A stretch of DNA of 64,000 bases, taken from Ruminococcaceae bacterium BL-6 (GTDB taxonomy: Bacteria > Bacillota > Clostridia > Oscillospirales > Acutalibacteraceae). Position 1 is the first letter of the stretch. Each line of letters begins with the position of its first letter. The stretch covers positions 2,108,001-2,172,000 of the forward strand of contig LR778135.1 of the NCBI GenBank assembly GCA_902810075.1. The letters are read 5' to 3'. The notes beneath the pieces are model-generated. The model was not told the DNA's origin and ran no database searches. It saw only the letters and a list, made by a program, of their open reading frames with translations. Positions 36,398 to 44,489 of this stretch are shown one piece after another. The position numbers and the translations under genes were made by a program.

Positions 36398-36522
36398 TTC
36401 CAGGCCGGATCTCTGCTCCCCGCCGAAGAGAACGAGCTTCCTGCGCGCCCCCGCGCCCTTTCCGGGCTTTTCGGCCCAGTTCCCCGGAAAAACGATATTT
36501 TTCCTTTTTTTCTGAAAAGAGA

Positions 36523-36551
36523 TTGATTTTTAAAAAGGGATATGCTAAAAT
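36523..36551 (+). promoter_or_regulatory. tRNA-Pro promoter
   Basis: TTGATT (36523-36528), a 17-nt spacer ending TGC and TAAAAT (36546-36551), 18 bp before the tRNA. Confidence 0.65.
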
Positions 36552-36569
36552 AATTAGCGTTGTCAATTT

Positions 36570-36645
36570 CGGGGTGTGGCGCAGTTGGTAGCGCGCTTGA
36601 CTGGGGGTCAAGAGGCCGTGAGTTCAAGTCTCGCCACTCCGACCA
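36570..36645 (+). tRNA. tRNA-Pro (anticodon GGG)
   Basis: A 76-nt cloverleaf: acceptor CGGGGTG/CACTCCG, D arm GCGC/GCGC, anticodon arm CTTGA/TCAAG with loop CTGGGGG (GGG at positions 34-36), T arm GTGAG/CTCGC with TTCAAGT, discriminator A and an encoded CCA. C1-G72 is typical of bacterial tRNA-Pro. Its 3' end is the attachment site of the adjoining element and remains intact. Confidence 0.95.
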
Positions 36646-36647
36646 TG
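36635..36647 (+). other. Left attachment repeat (attL) in the tRNA-Pro 3' end
   Basis: CACTCCGACCATG. The same 13-mer is at 62368-62380, and the first 11 bases recur at 63356-63366. A central GA lies in the repeat; TndX/TnpX-type recombinases are known to cross over at GA. Confidence 0.75.
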
Positions 36648-36700
36648 CGGAGTGTCCTTATAGGATCTGAGGATCTTATTAAGGACACTCCGCTTTTTTA
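36647..36700 (+). terminator. Terminator just inside the left end
   Basis: GCGGAGTGTCCTTA (36647-36660) pairs with TAAGGACACTCCGC (36680-36693), followed by seven T. It would end the tRNA transcript. Its left arm is also complementary to the tRNA acceptor strand CACTCCG. Confidence 0.8.
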
Positions 36701-36714
36701 TATGCAAAATTAAA

Positions 36715-38427
36715 TCAAGCAGTTTGTGCCGGGGCGTAGTTGACAGCTACGCCCTTTCTTGTTTCCATAAGGATGTCGGCCTCGGGGATTTTCCGGCGAT
36801 CCGGCACATCAAACGCGCCGATGCAGTTATAGAAAATTGTGACCCGCTGGGTGGCAACGCCGTCCTCGTCCTTTTCGGCATGGTACACTTCAATGTGTTC
36901 AATCAGCTCCGTCACCATGCGTTTTGTGACTTTCACAGCGTTGGTGTATCGCCGGACGCTTTCAAGAAACTGGTCAACATCCATCCGCTTGCCCTCGGCC
37001 TTTTTCAGTTCCAACTTGAGCGCCTTGACCTTTCCGGCGTTCTCACCCTGTTCCTGTTCGTACCGTTTGGACATTTTGGAAAACCGGGCATCATCGATCT
37101 TGCCGCACACATTGTCCTCATACATCCGCTCAAAAAGCGTGTCAAGCTCCTTGTCCCGCGCCAGCAGCTCATCCAGCTCACGCTGTTTCCGCGCCCAGTC
37201 ATTTTCAGCGACCTTTGCGGAGCGCCCCATCATGGCCTTAATAAAATCGCCCTCGTATTCATTGGCGAAACAGGCCAGACGGTTGACCTCGTACAGCACC
37301 ACCTGCTCCAAGAAGTCCAGCCGGATATAGTGCGTAGCGGAGCATTTGCGAAGCCCGGAGTTATGGTTCTGACAACTGAAAAACTTGATGTCGTGATTGC
37401 CTTGGTTGAAATGAAAGTTGAGATTGCCGCCGCACTCGGGGCATTTCAGCAGGCCGGAGAACACGCTGGGCTCCTGCGAGACGGATGGCCTTTTGCGCCG
37501 TGTGCCGCTTTTGAGCGTCTGCACCTTTTCCCATGTAGGGCGGTCAATGATGGCCTCATGGACATTGAGAAAGATTGCCCGGTTTTCCTCCGGGTTTTCG
37601 ATGCGGCGTTTCATCTTGTAGGACTTGGAGTAGCTTTTGAAGTTGATGACATCTCCGCAATATTCCTGCAAACCAAGAATTTTCTTAACGGTGGTGTGTC
37701 CCCACTTGGTGGGTTCCAGCGTACTTTTTGAGCCGCTGCGGTTTGTTCCCTTGCTGCGCCAGTAGTAGGTGGGATTATAAATCCCATCCTGCTCCAGCGC
37801 CGTTGCCGTTTCAGCAAGCCCGTAGCCCTCCAGCGCCATGCCATAAATGCGTTGCACCACGGCGGCGGCCTCCGGGTCTACCAACCAAAACCGGGGATCG
37901 TCCGGGTTTTTGAGATACCCATAGGGCGGCTGGGAGAGCGGAACGCCGGAGTTGCCTTTCATCTTGTTTACGATCCGGCGTTTCTTCGAGATGTCCTTGG
38001 CGTAATACTCGTTCATGATATTTTTGAACGGAGTAAATTCATTATCGCCCTCGTCGCTGTCCACGCCGTCCGAAACGGCAATCAAGCGCACATCGTGCTG
38101 TGGGAAAAACTCCTCGGTCAGTCTGCCAACCTCAATGTAATTGCGCCCCAGCCGGGACAGGTCTTTCACAAACACTGCTGATATGTAACCCGCCTCGATT
38201 GCCTGTATCATTTTCTGAAAGCTGGGGCGTTTCATGGTCGTACCTGTGATGCCATCATCCACGAAAAACAAGGTGTCCGTATAACCTTTTTCCTTGGCGG
38301 CTTTTTGGAGTATCTTTTTCTGATTGAAAATGCTGTTGGACTCCGTGCCCATATTATCGTCACGGCTCAAGCGGCAGTACAGAGCGGCAGTACCATCGGT
38401 GCGATTTTTATTGTTTGACTGTTTCAA
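36715..38427 (-). CDS. Large serine recombinase (element integrase, TndX-like)
   Basis: About 570 residues: resolvase domain with catalytic Ser in LYCRLSRDD (residue 21) and KDLSRLGRNYIEVG, recombinase domain, a zinc ribbon (KCPECGG...CQNH...CSAT) and a coiled coil. It should integrate and excise the element. TTG 38427 has AAAGGAG 6 nt upstream, better than the upstream TTG at 38451. It lies next to attL. Confidence 0.93.
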   Translation of the reverse strand: MKQSNNKNRTDGTAALYCRLSRDDNMGTESNSIFNQKKILQKAAKEKGYTDTLFFVDDGITGTTMKRPSFQKMIQAIEAGYISAVFVKDLSRLGRNYIEVGRLTEEFFPQHDVRLIAVSDGVDSDEGDNEFTPFKNIMNEYYAKDISKKRRIVNKMKGNSGVPLSQPPYGYLKNPDDPRFWLVDPEAAAVVQRIYGMALEGYGLAETATALEQDGIYNPTYYWRSKGTNRSGSKSTLEPTKWGHTTVKKILGLQEYCGDVINFKSYSKSYKMKRRIENPEENRAIFLNVHEAIIDRPTWEKVQTLKSGTRRKRPSVSQEPSVFSGLLKCPECGGNLNFHFNQGNHDIKFFSCQNHNSGLRKCSATHYIRLDFLEQVVLYEVNRLACFANEYEGDFIKAMMGRSAKVAENDWARKQRELDELLARDKELDTLFERMYEDNVCGKIDDARFSKMSKRYEQEQGENAGKVKALKLELKKAEGKRMDVDQFLESVRRYTNAVKVTKRMVTELIEHIEVYHAEKDEDGVATQRVTIFYNCIGAFDVPDRRKIPEADILMETRKGVAVNYAPAQTA

Positions 38428-38520
38428 AATATTCTCCTTTCCGGCAGTCAAACAAGAGGTTTATCCTACCTATATTATACCTCTGCCCACCGCCTTTGTT
38501 AAGGATGCCGATGGAATGGC

Positions 38521-38664
38521 CTATACCGGCTCCAAATCCGCCAGCATCAATTTCAGAAGAATATCCCGCAACAGCTCTCCCGTTTCCTTGTAAACAGGCG
38601 TCACTATAAACTTGATTTTATCCACTTGGTAGACGTATTCCTCTTTGCACTTGGTATCGGTCAT
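38521..38664 (-). CDS. TnpW-family small protein
   Basis: 47 residues, ATG 38664 preceded by GGAGGGAGG. The sequence (YVYQVDKIKFIVTPVYKETG, then LLRDILLKLMLADLE) fits the transposon-encoded TnpW family found beside TnpX/TndX recombinases. Role unproven; perhaps recombination-accessory. Confidence 0.7.
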   Translation of the reverse strand: MTDTKCKEEYVYQVDKIKFIVTPVYKETGELLRDILLKLMLADLEPV

Positions 38665-38781
38665 GTTGCCCTCCCTCCGTAATCGAAAGCATCCATATCA
38701 GCCGTTTTCCCCCTTGTCCCGTGGGGAAACGCCAAAGGGCGGCACCCTTGCGGATGCCACCCTTTGGTATGTCCTCACCTT

Positions 38782-38796
38782 GGGACAAAGTGTCTC
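38782..38796. repeat. Dispersed palindrome copy 1
   Basis: Core GGGACA-AAG-TGTCTC, flanked by CTT and GAAC. It lies just past the stop of the 66-residue gene. Confidence 0.85.
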
Positions 38797-38799
38797 GAA

Positions 38800-39000
38800 C
38801 TAATAGGAGCTGTTTTGGTAGTGTGCTTCGGCTTCCTCCTGCCCGCATATATCGAAGACATCGTGAAGTTCACTGACCACGCGCCGGATGTCCTCGGGGG
38901 AAAAGCCGCAAGCCTCCATTGCATAGATAACATAGCCCCGGCAAGCACCGTTGCTCCATGGTTGGGAAAGTAGAGCCGCAAGTGTGGGATCGTATTTCAT
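38800..39000 (-). CDS. Conserved element protein of unknown function
   Basis: 66 residues, MKYDPTLAALLSQPWSNGAC, then GYVIYAMEACGFSPEDIRRV; helical and acidic at the end. GGAGG is 8 nt before ATG 39000. Similar short genes lie next to the sigma factor in Tn1549-like elements. Function unknown. Confidence 0.7.
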   Translation of the reverse strand: MKYDPTLAALLSQPWSNGACRGYVIYAMEACGFSPEDIRRVVSELHDVFDICGQEEAEAHYQNSSY

Positions 39001-39329
39001 GGAGGTTGCCTCCTTATAAGAATTAGGGAGCGTCGTACTTGTTTTTTGGCCTGTCATAAGACAACATTATTCAGTATGGCGCTCCCACGCAAAAGAAATG
39101 CGGCGGCCCGGAGGGGCAGGCGGCCAGCCTGCCCTGTGGCGGATCGAGGCCGTGGGCCGGCCTGTCCTACTTGCGGCGCTGGTGTTGTTCGCTCGTTCCC
39201 GTGGAGGAAGTCACCGCGTACCTGCCGCGTGGCTTCCCCATACTCGGGGCCGCCGCTATTCAGTTGCGGAGAGATGAAAAACTATCTCTCATATACCAAG
39301 GACAAAAAACAGTAAAAAGGAGATACCAA
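39001..39329. other. 329-bp gap without a convincing gene
   Basis: GC-rich sequence between the 66-residue gene and the sigma-factor stop. Short open frames exist on both strands but lack ribosome sites or recognisable products. There are short inverted repeats (CAGGCGGCCAGCCTG), but nothing I can name. Confidence 0.4.
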
Positions 39330-39752
39330 TTAAAAATTTTTTCTCAAATATTTTTTTATGTACTTTAAGCCGGACAGGACGGATCGCCGCACCGCACTTT
39401 TATCCACGCCCTCGGCCTGGGCTACCTCCCGGTAGCTCTTGCCAAGGATGATGCAGGCATCCACACGGCGGCCCTGCACCTCGGGCAGAGAATTAAGCGC
39501 GTTCCAAAGGCGGCAAAACTGATCCATGCGCTCCAAAAGCTCCTGCGGCGTTGGTTCATGCAGGCAGGCCGAGTATTCGATCCCGTCATCGCAGTCGAGG
39601 GAATACTGCGCTTTGTTGCGGACAATTTGCCGCTGGTGGGCGGCCTCATACTGCTTGTCATCCCGAAGTTCGGCAGCTATTTCGTCGGAAACTTCAACGT
39701 ATTCATCGGTTAAGTACCATGGGTAAAATTCCTTCAAATTGATCGTTGTCAT
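39330..39752 (-). CDS. Sigma-70-like factor of the element
   Basis: 140 residues. The C-terminal part (CRLWNALNSLPEVQGRRVDA, then GKSYREVAQAEGVDKSAVRR) is a sigma region-4 HTH. Such short sigma factors control transfer or excision genes in Tn916/Tn1549-like elements. Target promoters are unknown. Confidence 0.85.
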   Translation of the reverse strand: MTTINLKEFYPWYLTDEYVEVSDEIAAELRDDKQYEAAHQRQIVRNKAQYSLDCDDGIEYSACLHEPTPQELLERMDQFCRLWNALNSLPEVQGRRVDACIILGKSYREVAQAEGVDKSAVRRSVLSGLKYIKKYLRKNF

Positions 39753-39843
39753 AGAATATCCTCCATTTCGACGTTGTGGGTTTACACGGGCCGAAATAGA
39801 AAACAGGCGGTGAACGGCAGCGTGAAATCAGCATACGTACTTT

Positions 39844-39858
39844 GGGACAAATTGTCTC
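39844..39858. repeat. Dispersed palindrome copy 2
   Basis: GGGACA-AAT-TGTCTC, 7 bp before the first codon of the LysR fragment, so it marks the edge of that inserted piece. Confidence 0.8.
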
Positions 39859-39864
39859 AAAACA

Positions 39865-40323
39865 ATGATTTGCTGTTTATATCGTGAAGAGTTATGCGTG
39901 GTGACTCCGGTTGTATATCAACCTGAAGTTACTCATGATAATTGCCACAGTTTCCCTGTAATTAACCCTGAGGAAATAAATCGGTTGTCTTTTATACTCG
40001 TAAAAAAAGGGCAAACGCTTCGACAGAATATAGACGAGATTTTTAATAGATATAGCATTACACCCAATATTCTTTTGGAAACCAGCAACTGGGAAACTTG
40101 CTATCGGATGGTTGAGCAGAATATGGGGTGTACCATTGTGCCATATTCACATCTTTTCACAGCGGCCCTCAGTGCAGAAGTAAAACGATTTTCTCTGCCA
40201 GGAAGCCATTTTCGCGATGTGCGGATATTTTGGTCAAGGCAGAACCGAAAATTTTCTACATTGAATAACTTTGTAAAATTGTGCTACGAAAAGCTTTCAG
40301 ATCTTCCAACTCGTAATACCTAG
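39865..40323 (+). pseudogene. LysR-family regulator, effector-domain fragment
   Basis: 152 codons match only the second half of a LysR effector domain (LSFILVKKGQTLRQNIDEIF, LLETSNWETCYRMVEQNMGC). The DNA-binding HTH and first half are absent. It is AT-rich and on the strand opposite to the transfer genes. Without the HTH it cannot act as a normal regulator. Confidence 0.7.
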
Positions 40324-40395
40324 TGATTCTAACTTTTGACTTTGTATGATGGTATTATCCATAGGTTTTACCCGCTTCATCGTGCGGCAAGCAGG

Positions 40396-40488
40396 GCAAG
40401 TGTGGCCACACTTGCTATTTTTGCTTTGCAAAAATGCTTGTTGGGGAGCCTCCCCAAACCCGGCACTTCGGGACAAAGTGTCCCAAAG
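40396..40488. repeat. Cluster of four consecutive palindromes
   Basis: In 93 bp: a perfect 20-bp palindrome GCAAGTGTGGCCACACTTGC (40396-40415); ATTTTTGC/GCAAAAAT (40417-40435); TTGGGGA/TCCCCAA (40441-40457); and dispersed palindrome copy 3 (core 40470-40484). It lies just past the relaxase stop. Possible roles are origin of transfer, second-strand origin, or terminator group; none is shown. Confidence 0.6.
40470..40484. repeat. Dispersed palindrome copy 3
   Basis: GGGACA-AAG-TGTCCC with flanks CTTC and AAAG; intergenic, downstream of the relaxase gene. Confidence 0.85.
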
Positions 40489-40525
40489 TTGGCGGCGCGT
40501 TGCGCCTTGTGATGCGGTACTGTCG

Positions 40526-41929
40526 CTAACGCTCCTGTGCCTTATTTTCCCTCCCGTCGGTCACGCCGAGCAGGTGGTCAATGTTCGTTTTTACCGCCAC
40601 GGCCTCCCGCATTTCACGCTGGGCGTCCCGGTAATCCCCATACAACACCTTGCGCTTTTCGGCCAGCTCACGGCGGGATTTTTTCATATCGTCCATCTTT
40701 GGCAGCTTGGCCCCGCCCAGCAAATCCCGCATGGCAGCCGTGGCCGCCCGGTAGGTGGCAAGCTCGACCTCGTGCTCGGCAAGATATTTCTTGCTGTACC
40801 GTGACGCCTTGTAGCCGTCGAACACAGGCCGCGCCTTGGCGTAGTTCACCGTAACCGCCATCAGCTCGGCGGTTTTGGAAAGCGCCGCTTCGGTCTGTTG
40901 CAGCTCCTCCCCCAAACGGTGAAAGCGATCCACGGCAATCTCCGTCCGGGCAGCAAGCTGGGTGTAATCGGTCAGCTTATGCTCCTGTAAAAATTGCAGA
41001 GCGGCGGCCATCTGTTTGAGATTATAGACCTTGGCCCAGCGTTCAAAGCTTGGCCCCTTGCCATTTTGCAATCGCTCTTGAATGTCGATAATGAGATTGA
41101 TGCGCGGGGGCGGTGGGGCTTCGTCCGGCAGCTCTGGCATGGGGTGCTCCCCGGCAATGACCGCCCGGATATCCTCGAGGTCATAGCCGCTGCCCAGCGT
41201 GGATGCCCGCAGCCGGGTGGCCCGTTCCTGCCCCTCCGCCCGAAATGAGATTACGTCGCCTCGCCCATGAATGACCGCATATCCGCTTGCCTCCATGAAC
41301 ACAAGAAAAGCGTCAAAATCGGCGGGCTTTTTCTTTAGTGCTGCAAGGATTGCCATACGCAGCCGCTGCTTGTAGGACGGTGGGCGTTCACCGATCCATT
41401 GCCCATAATGTAGAAAACGGCCTTTGCTGTGGAGCTTGGGATTTTGAATAACTGACAAATCATTTTCAAGGCATACCCGGTCAGAGAGCCGCCGCAGCGC
41501 AGCCGCTGATCTGAAAAAGTCCCGGTATTTCCGGGAACAGTCCAGCGAGGTTGAATTATAATAAATATGATTGTGGATGTGTTTGCGGTCTGTGTGGGTG
41601 CAAACGAAAAAGGCATAGTCGCCCTTCGTCCAGCGCATGGCGGTTTCATAGCCGACCCGGTTGGCCTCCTCCGGGGTAATCTCTCCGGGCAGGAATGACT
41701 GCCGGATTTGATAGCACAGTACATCGGCGTTCCGCCGCTGCTCCCGTCCTGTGACCGCCTTGTATTTTGCTTTGCTCAAAATAAACTCAGCGTCGGCGGT
41801 CATGTAGTCGCACTCATAGGCAGAAATCAGCTCTCCGGCTTGGGTTTTGTCCGGGTTTTGCCCATATTCAAAACGGTCTTTCAGCGATTGGGCAATGGTT
41901 TCACCCTTGCTGATATGGTGGGTCATCAA
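40526..41929 (-). CDS. Relaxase/mobilisation nuclease
   Basis: About 467 residues. The N-terminus has the candidate catalytic Tyr in FEYGQNPDKT and the HUH metal site THTDRKHIHNHIYYNST. The C-terminal half is helical. It should nick oriT and lead the strand through the pore. Homologues begin MATTRLM; here that position reads ACG GCT ACC ACC CGC TTG ATG. The ACG at 41944 is 7 nt after GGAGG, so initiation is either at ACG or weakly at TTG 41929 or ATG 41926. Confidence 0.88.
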   Translation of the reverse strand: MMTHHISKGETIAQSLKDRFEYGQNPDKTQAGELISAYECDYMTADAEFILSKAKYKAVTGREQRRNADVLCYQIRQSFLPGEITPEEANRVGYETAMRWTKGDYAFFVCTHTDRKHIHNHIYYNSTSLDCSRKYRDFFRSAAALRRLSDRVCLENDLSVIQNPKLHSKGRFLHYGQWIGERPPSYKQRLRMAILAALKKKPADFDAFLVFMEASGYAVIHGRGDVISFRAEGQERATRLRASTLGSGYDLEDIRAVIAGEHPMPELPDEAPPPPRINLIIDIQERLQNGKGPSFERWAKVYNLKQMAAALQFLQEHKLTDYTQLAARTEIAVDRFHRLGEELQQTEAALSKTAELMAVTVNYAKARPVFDGYKASRYSKKYLAEHEVELATYRAATAAMRDLLGGAKLPKMDDMKKSRRELAEKRKVLYGDYRDAQREMREAVAVKTNIDHLLGVTDGRENKAQER

Positions 41930-42004
41930 GCGGGTGGTAGCCGTGGAAACGCCTCCTTTCTATGAAAAGGGCGGCGACTAAACACAGCCGCCGCCTGTCG
42001 CCTT

Positions 42005-42019
42005 GGGACAATTTGTCCC
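42005..42019. repeat. Dispersed palindrome copy 4
   Basis: GGGACA-ATT-TGTCCC, between the relaxase gene and the CD1845-like gene, 8 bp past the latter's stop. Confidence 0.85.
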
Positions 42020-42026
42020 GAAGTCC

Positions 42027-42320
42027 TCATCCCGTGATAAAGCATTTCAGCGAATAGTTGAGTTCGCCCAGCTTGTCAATCAGCCACTCCGCCACGGCGG
42101 GCAGGCCGAAGGGCGAAACGAGGAAGGCCAGCACCAGCGCCGTGATCCCGCCCGACATATTTCCTTGGATAAACCACTCAAACACGCCGCATATCGCGCA
42201 GATAAAATACAGTATGCCAAAGGCCCATGAAGCCAGCGAGAACACAAAGCCCAGCACAGCCAAGGCGAGGGTCAAGATCAGCACCGCAGGAGCGGCAATT
42301 ATTTTCAGAATGAACATCAT
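42027..42320 (-). CDS. CD1845-family membrane protein
   Basis: 97 residues with two to three membrane segments (IAAPAVLILTLALAVLGFVF; ILYFICAICGVFEWFI). It matches the CD1845 family regularly found after the relaxase upstream region in Tn1549-like elements. GAGGAGG precedes the double ATG. Role in transfer unproven. Confidence 0.8.
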   Translation of the reverse strand: MMFILKIIAAPAVLILTLALAVLGFVFSLASWAFGILYFICAICGVFEWFIQGNMSGGITALVLAFLVSPFGLPAVAEWLIDKLGELNYSLKCFITG

Positions 42321-42424
42321 GTAAACCTCCTCAAAAGTGTGTTGTTTACCCTATATGTATATTATGACTCCGATAAAATGGGACAACAAGGATGTCGCAT
42401 TTTAGGTTTTAATAGTGTAAATGA

Positions 42425-42453
42425 TTGATTTGTGATAAAAACTGGTCTATAAT
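42425..42453 (+). promoter_or_regulatory. Promoter of the NYN-domain gene
   Basis: TTGATT (42425-42430), 17-nt spacer, exact TATAAT (42448-42453), 39 bp before the ATG. The gene thus has its own constitutive-type promoter. Confidence 0.7.
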
Positions 42454-42491
42454 TTGTTTATAGATCTGCACGAACAAAAAGGAGGAGCACT

Positions 42492-43310
42492 ATGTCGAAA
42501 CTTCATGTATTTATTGATGGGACATGGTTGTTTAAGGTTGTTGACGGGAATGTGTTTGATCGTTTTCTTGTATATCCGAATCAATTTGCTGTGGATTTTA
42601 ATAAGTTAAATGCTTTAATGCTATCTCATGTTTCAAAACAGCATCCTGAGTGTACAGAAATAGGTAATTGCTATTTTGTTACTTCTCTTTTCGATTTACC
42701 TGCAGATTTTGACAATTGGGTAGGTAGACGCATTACACATCCATACAGTGGGCAGAGCGTTACTATATCCCAAGCTAATATTGATATTACAAAACGCAAT
42801 GTGAGAGATCGAGCAACTTTTGCTTCTGCTGCAATTCAAGCTGGGTATGATCCAAGCTGTGTTTTCCACATTCCATTGCAAGAATGGATGCTCTTGAATC
42901 TACTGCACCCGGATTTACGCTATCAAGAAAAACAGGTTGATACGACTGTTGTTGCCTTGTTAGTACGCGATGCAATGGAGCATCCTGATGATTGCTTTGC
43001 CTTAGTAGCTGGTGACTCTGACATACTTCCGGCCATACAAGTTGCGTATCCTAATTATACGGAAAATGTATTTCCCGTTCTTACATCTCCAAATGAACGA
43101 GATGGGCGAAATCGGCAAACTTCTTTTAAGTACTCCCAATACAATTTTAATATTGACACCTTAGTATTGCAGAACCATGTAGGCGATATTATGGGTGGAA
43201 ATGTCTACTTGTGTACGGATTGCCACAAATATTTTACAACACGTATCCCTATTGATTCACAGAAAATTGCATCAGGTGCGATACTACCTCGATGCCCCAA
43301 ATGTCGGTAA
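42492..43310 (+). CDS. NYN-domain (PIN-like) protein with C-terminal zinc ribbon
   Basis: 272 residues. NYN acidic residues are visible in KLHVFIDGTWLF, QVDTTVVALLVRDAMEHPDD and FALVAGDSDILPAI, the LabA/DUF88 pattern of a metal-dependent RNase. The C-terminus has CTDCH and CPKC, a zinc ribbon. It is AT-rich, on the plus strand, has its own promoter and terminator, and splits the usual mobC-relaxase neighbourhood. It is therefore cargo. RNase activity and any defence role are inference. Confidence 0.8.
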   Translation: MSKLHVFIDGTWLFKVVDGNVFDRFLVYPNQFAVDFNKLNALMLSHVSKQHPECTEIGNCYFVTSLFDLPADFDNWVGRRITHPYSGQSVTISQANIDITKRNVRDRATFASAAIQAGYDPSCVFHIPLQEWMLLNLLHPDLRYQEKQVDTTVVALLVRDAMEHPDDCFALVAGDSDILPAIQVAYPNYTENVFPVLTSPNERDGRNRQTSFKYSQYNFNIDTLVLQNHVGDIMGGNVYLCTDCHKYFTTRIPIDSQKIASGAILPRCPKCR

Positions 43311-43320
43311 CAAATATAGA

Positions 43321-43360
43321 ATCAGGAGAGCACAACACTAATTGCACTCTCCTGATTTTT
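43321..43360 (+). terminator. Terminator of the NYN gene
   Basis: ATCAGGAGAG (43321-43330), 16-nt loop, CTCTCCTGAT (43347-43356), then TTTT. Confidence 0.8.
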
Positions 43361-43703
43361 ATTCAATTATTTTCGACAGCATTTTGAGCAACTCGGATAA
43401 TGGCTCCCATAGTGCGGCATAGTCCTTTTGCAAGGTTTTGATCTCCTCGGGGTACACGCCGCCGTAGGTGTTGGCTTGGATCGCCACTTGATTGAGGTTG
43501 TTGGAACAGCGGCGCTGGAGGGACACCAGCTCCCGAATGGGAGCAAGGTCAACATTCAGCACATAGCCATTGAGCGCCATTTTTCGCATATAGGCCCCCA
43601 TGTTGCGAATACCGGCCTCGGCCATGCGCTGGGCAATCAGCGCCTGCTCCGCTTCGGACACCATCACATGAAGATGGATAGGGCGGCGGCGCTTTTTTGT
43701 CAC
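43359..43703 (-). CDS. mobC: MobC-like relaxosome protein
   Basis: 114 residues with an N-terminal ribbon-helix-helix (RPIHLHVMVSEAEQALIAQR) and the MobC helix RRCSNNLNQVAIQANTYGGV. MobC helps the relaxase open oriT. GTG 43703 overlaps the previous stop (GTGA). oriT is usually near this gene. Confidence 0.9.
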   Translation of the reverse strand: MTKKRRRPIHLHVMVSEAEQALIAQRMAEAGIRNMGAYMRKMALNGYVLNVDLAPIRELVSLQRRCSNNLNQVAIQANTYGGVYPEEIKTLQKDYAALWEPLSELLKMLSKIIE

Positions 43704-43873
43704 CGTTCCTCGCGCTCCAGACTGCGACGCTTGCGGGGCGGCTCTTTCACCTTGTCCTTTTCTTTCTCCTGCTCCGGGACAGGCGGCTGATTATTGAGAA
43801 CGCCGTCGATCATGTTGTAATTCTGTTCTGCGGCAAGCTCCGCATTTTGCATAGGATTGTATGTTTCGCTCAT
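43700..43873 (-). CDS. Short element protein, DUF4316-like
   Basis: 57 residues: MSETYNPMQNAELAAEQNYN, then MIDGVLNNQP and a highly charged tail. GGAGGAG precedes ATG 43873. It is coupled to mobC by a GTGA overlap. Function unknown. Confidence 0.65.
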   Translation of the reverse strand: MSETYNPMQNAELAAEQNYNMIDGVLNNQPPVPEQEKEKDKVKEPPRKRRSLEREER

Positions 43874-43884
43874 AGGCTCCTCCG

Positions 43885-44481
43885 TTATCTCTCACCCCGG
43901 TCAGGGGCGATTTTTTTATGGGTAGCAGGCTCCCGGCTTTCCTCGGCCAGCCTTGCCGCCGCTTTCATTTGTTCGGCAATGGAGCGTTTGGCAGGCGGCT
44001 CCCGGTGCATATCCAAATTATCCTTGGCGGGACGCAGCTCATAATCCGATGCCTGCTTTTCAGTCAACGGCTTGGTATAGGTCAAATGCCCCCACGCCAG
44101 AAACGCGCCGCCCTCCACAGGGACGCGCTGATCGTAGTTGACGATTTCATCCGGGGCATTGTGGGGCGGTTTTGGGAAAGTGCCGAGATCGACAGGGCGC
44201 TGGGTAGAATAATATTTGTAAAGGCCGGGGGCTTCGGTCTGCACGATCTTGACATTAAATTGCTGCTGATATTCCTGCACACGGGTGGCAAGGTCTGTTT
44301 CCAGCGTGTACAGGCCGTTTCCGTAATGCCCCCATTCATACTGCCGCTGGCCCTTTTCATCATCATAGCAAGCCCATGTGACATAGGGGGACGGTGCGGT
44401 GGGATGTTCGCCCAGCGCGAAGCCTCTGCCGTTTTCCAGCATAACAGCCTTTAGAATGGCATAGCCTTGATTTTTGTCCAT
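43885..44481 (-). CDS. Conserved element protein ending in APDRGER
   Basis: 198 residues, soluble: MDKNQGYAILKAVMLENGRG, then VTWACYDDEKGQRQYEWGHY. No enzyme motif is seen. It ends with IAPDRGER, almost the same as the end of the gene upstream. Similar proteins lie between mobC and the transfer operon in related elements. Function unknown. Confidence 0.65.
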   Translation of the reverse strand: MDKNQGYAILKAVMLENGRGFALGEHPTAPSPYVTWACYDDEKGQRQYEWGHYGNGLYTLETDLATRVQEYQQQFNVKIVQTEAPGLYKYYSTQRPVDLGTFPKPPHNAPDEIVNYDQRVPVEGGAFLAWGHLTYTKPLTEKQASDYELRPAKDNLDMHREPPAKRSIAEQMKAAARLAEESREPATHKKIAPDRGER

Positions 44482-44489
44482 ACTGCCTC

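Noticed and set aside
39060-39368. Plus-strand open frames of 65-89 codons in the gap before the sigma factor
   Set aside because: No ribosome site, atypical composition, and overlap with the sigma-factor 3' end.
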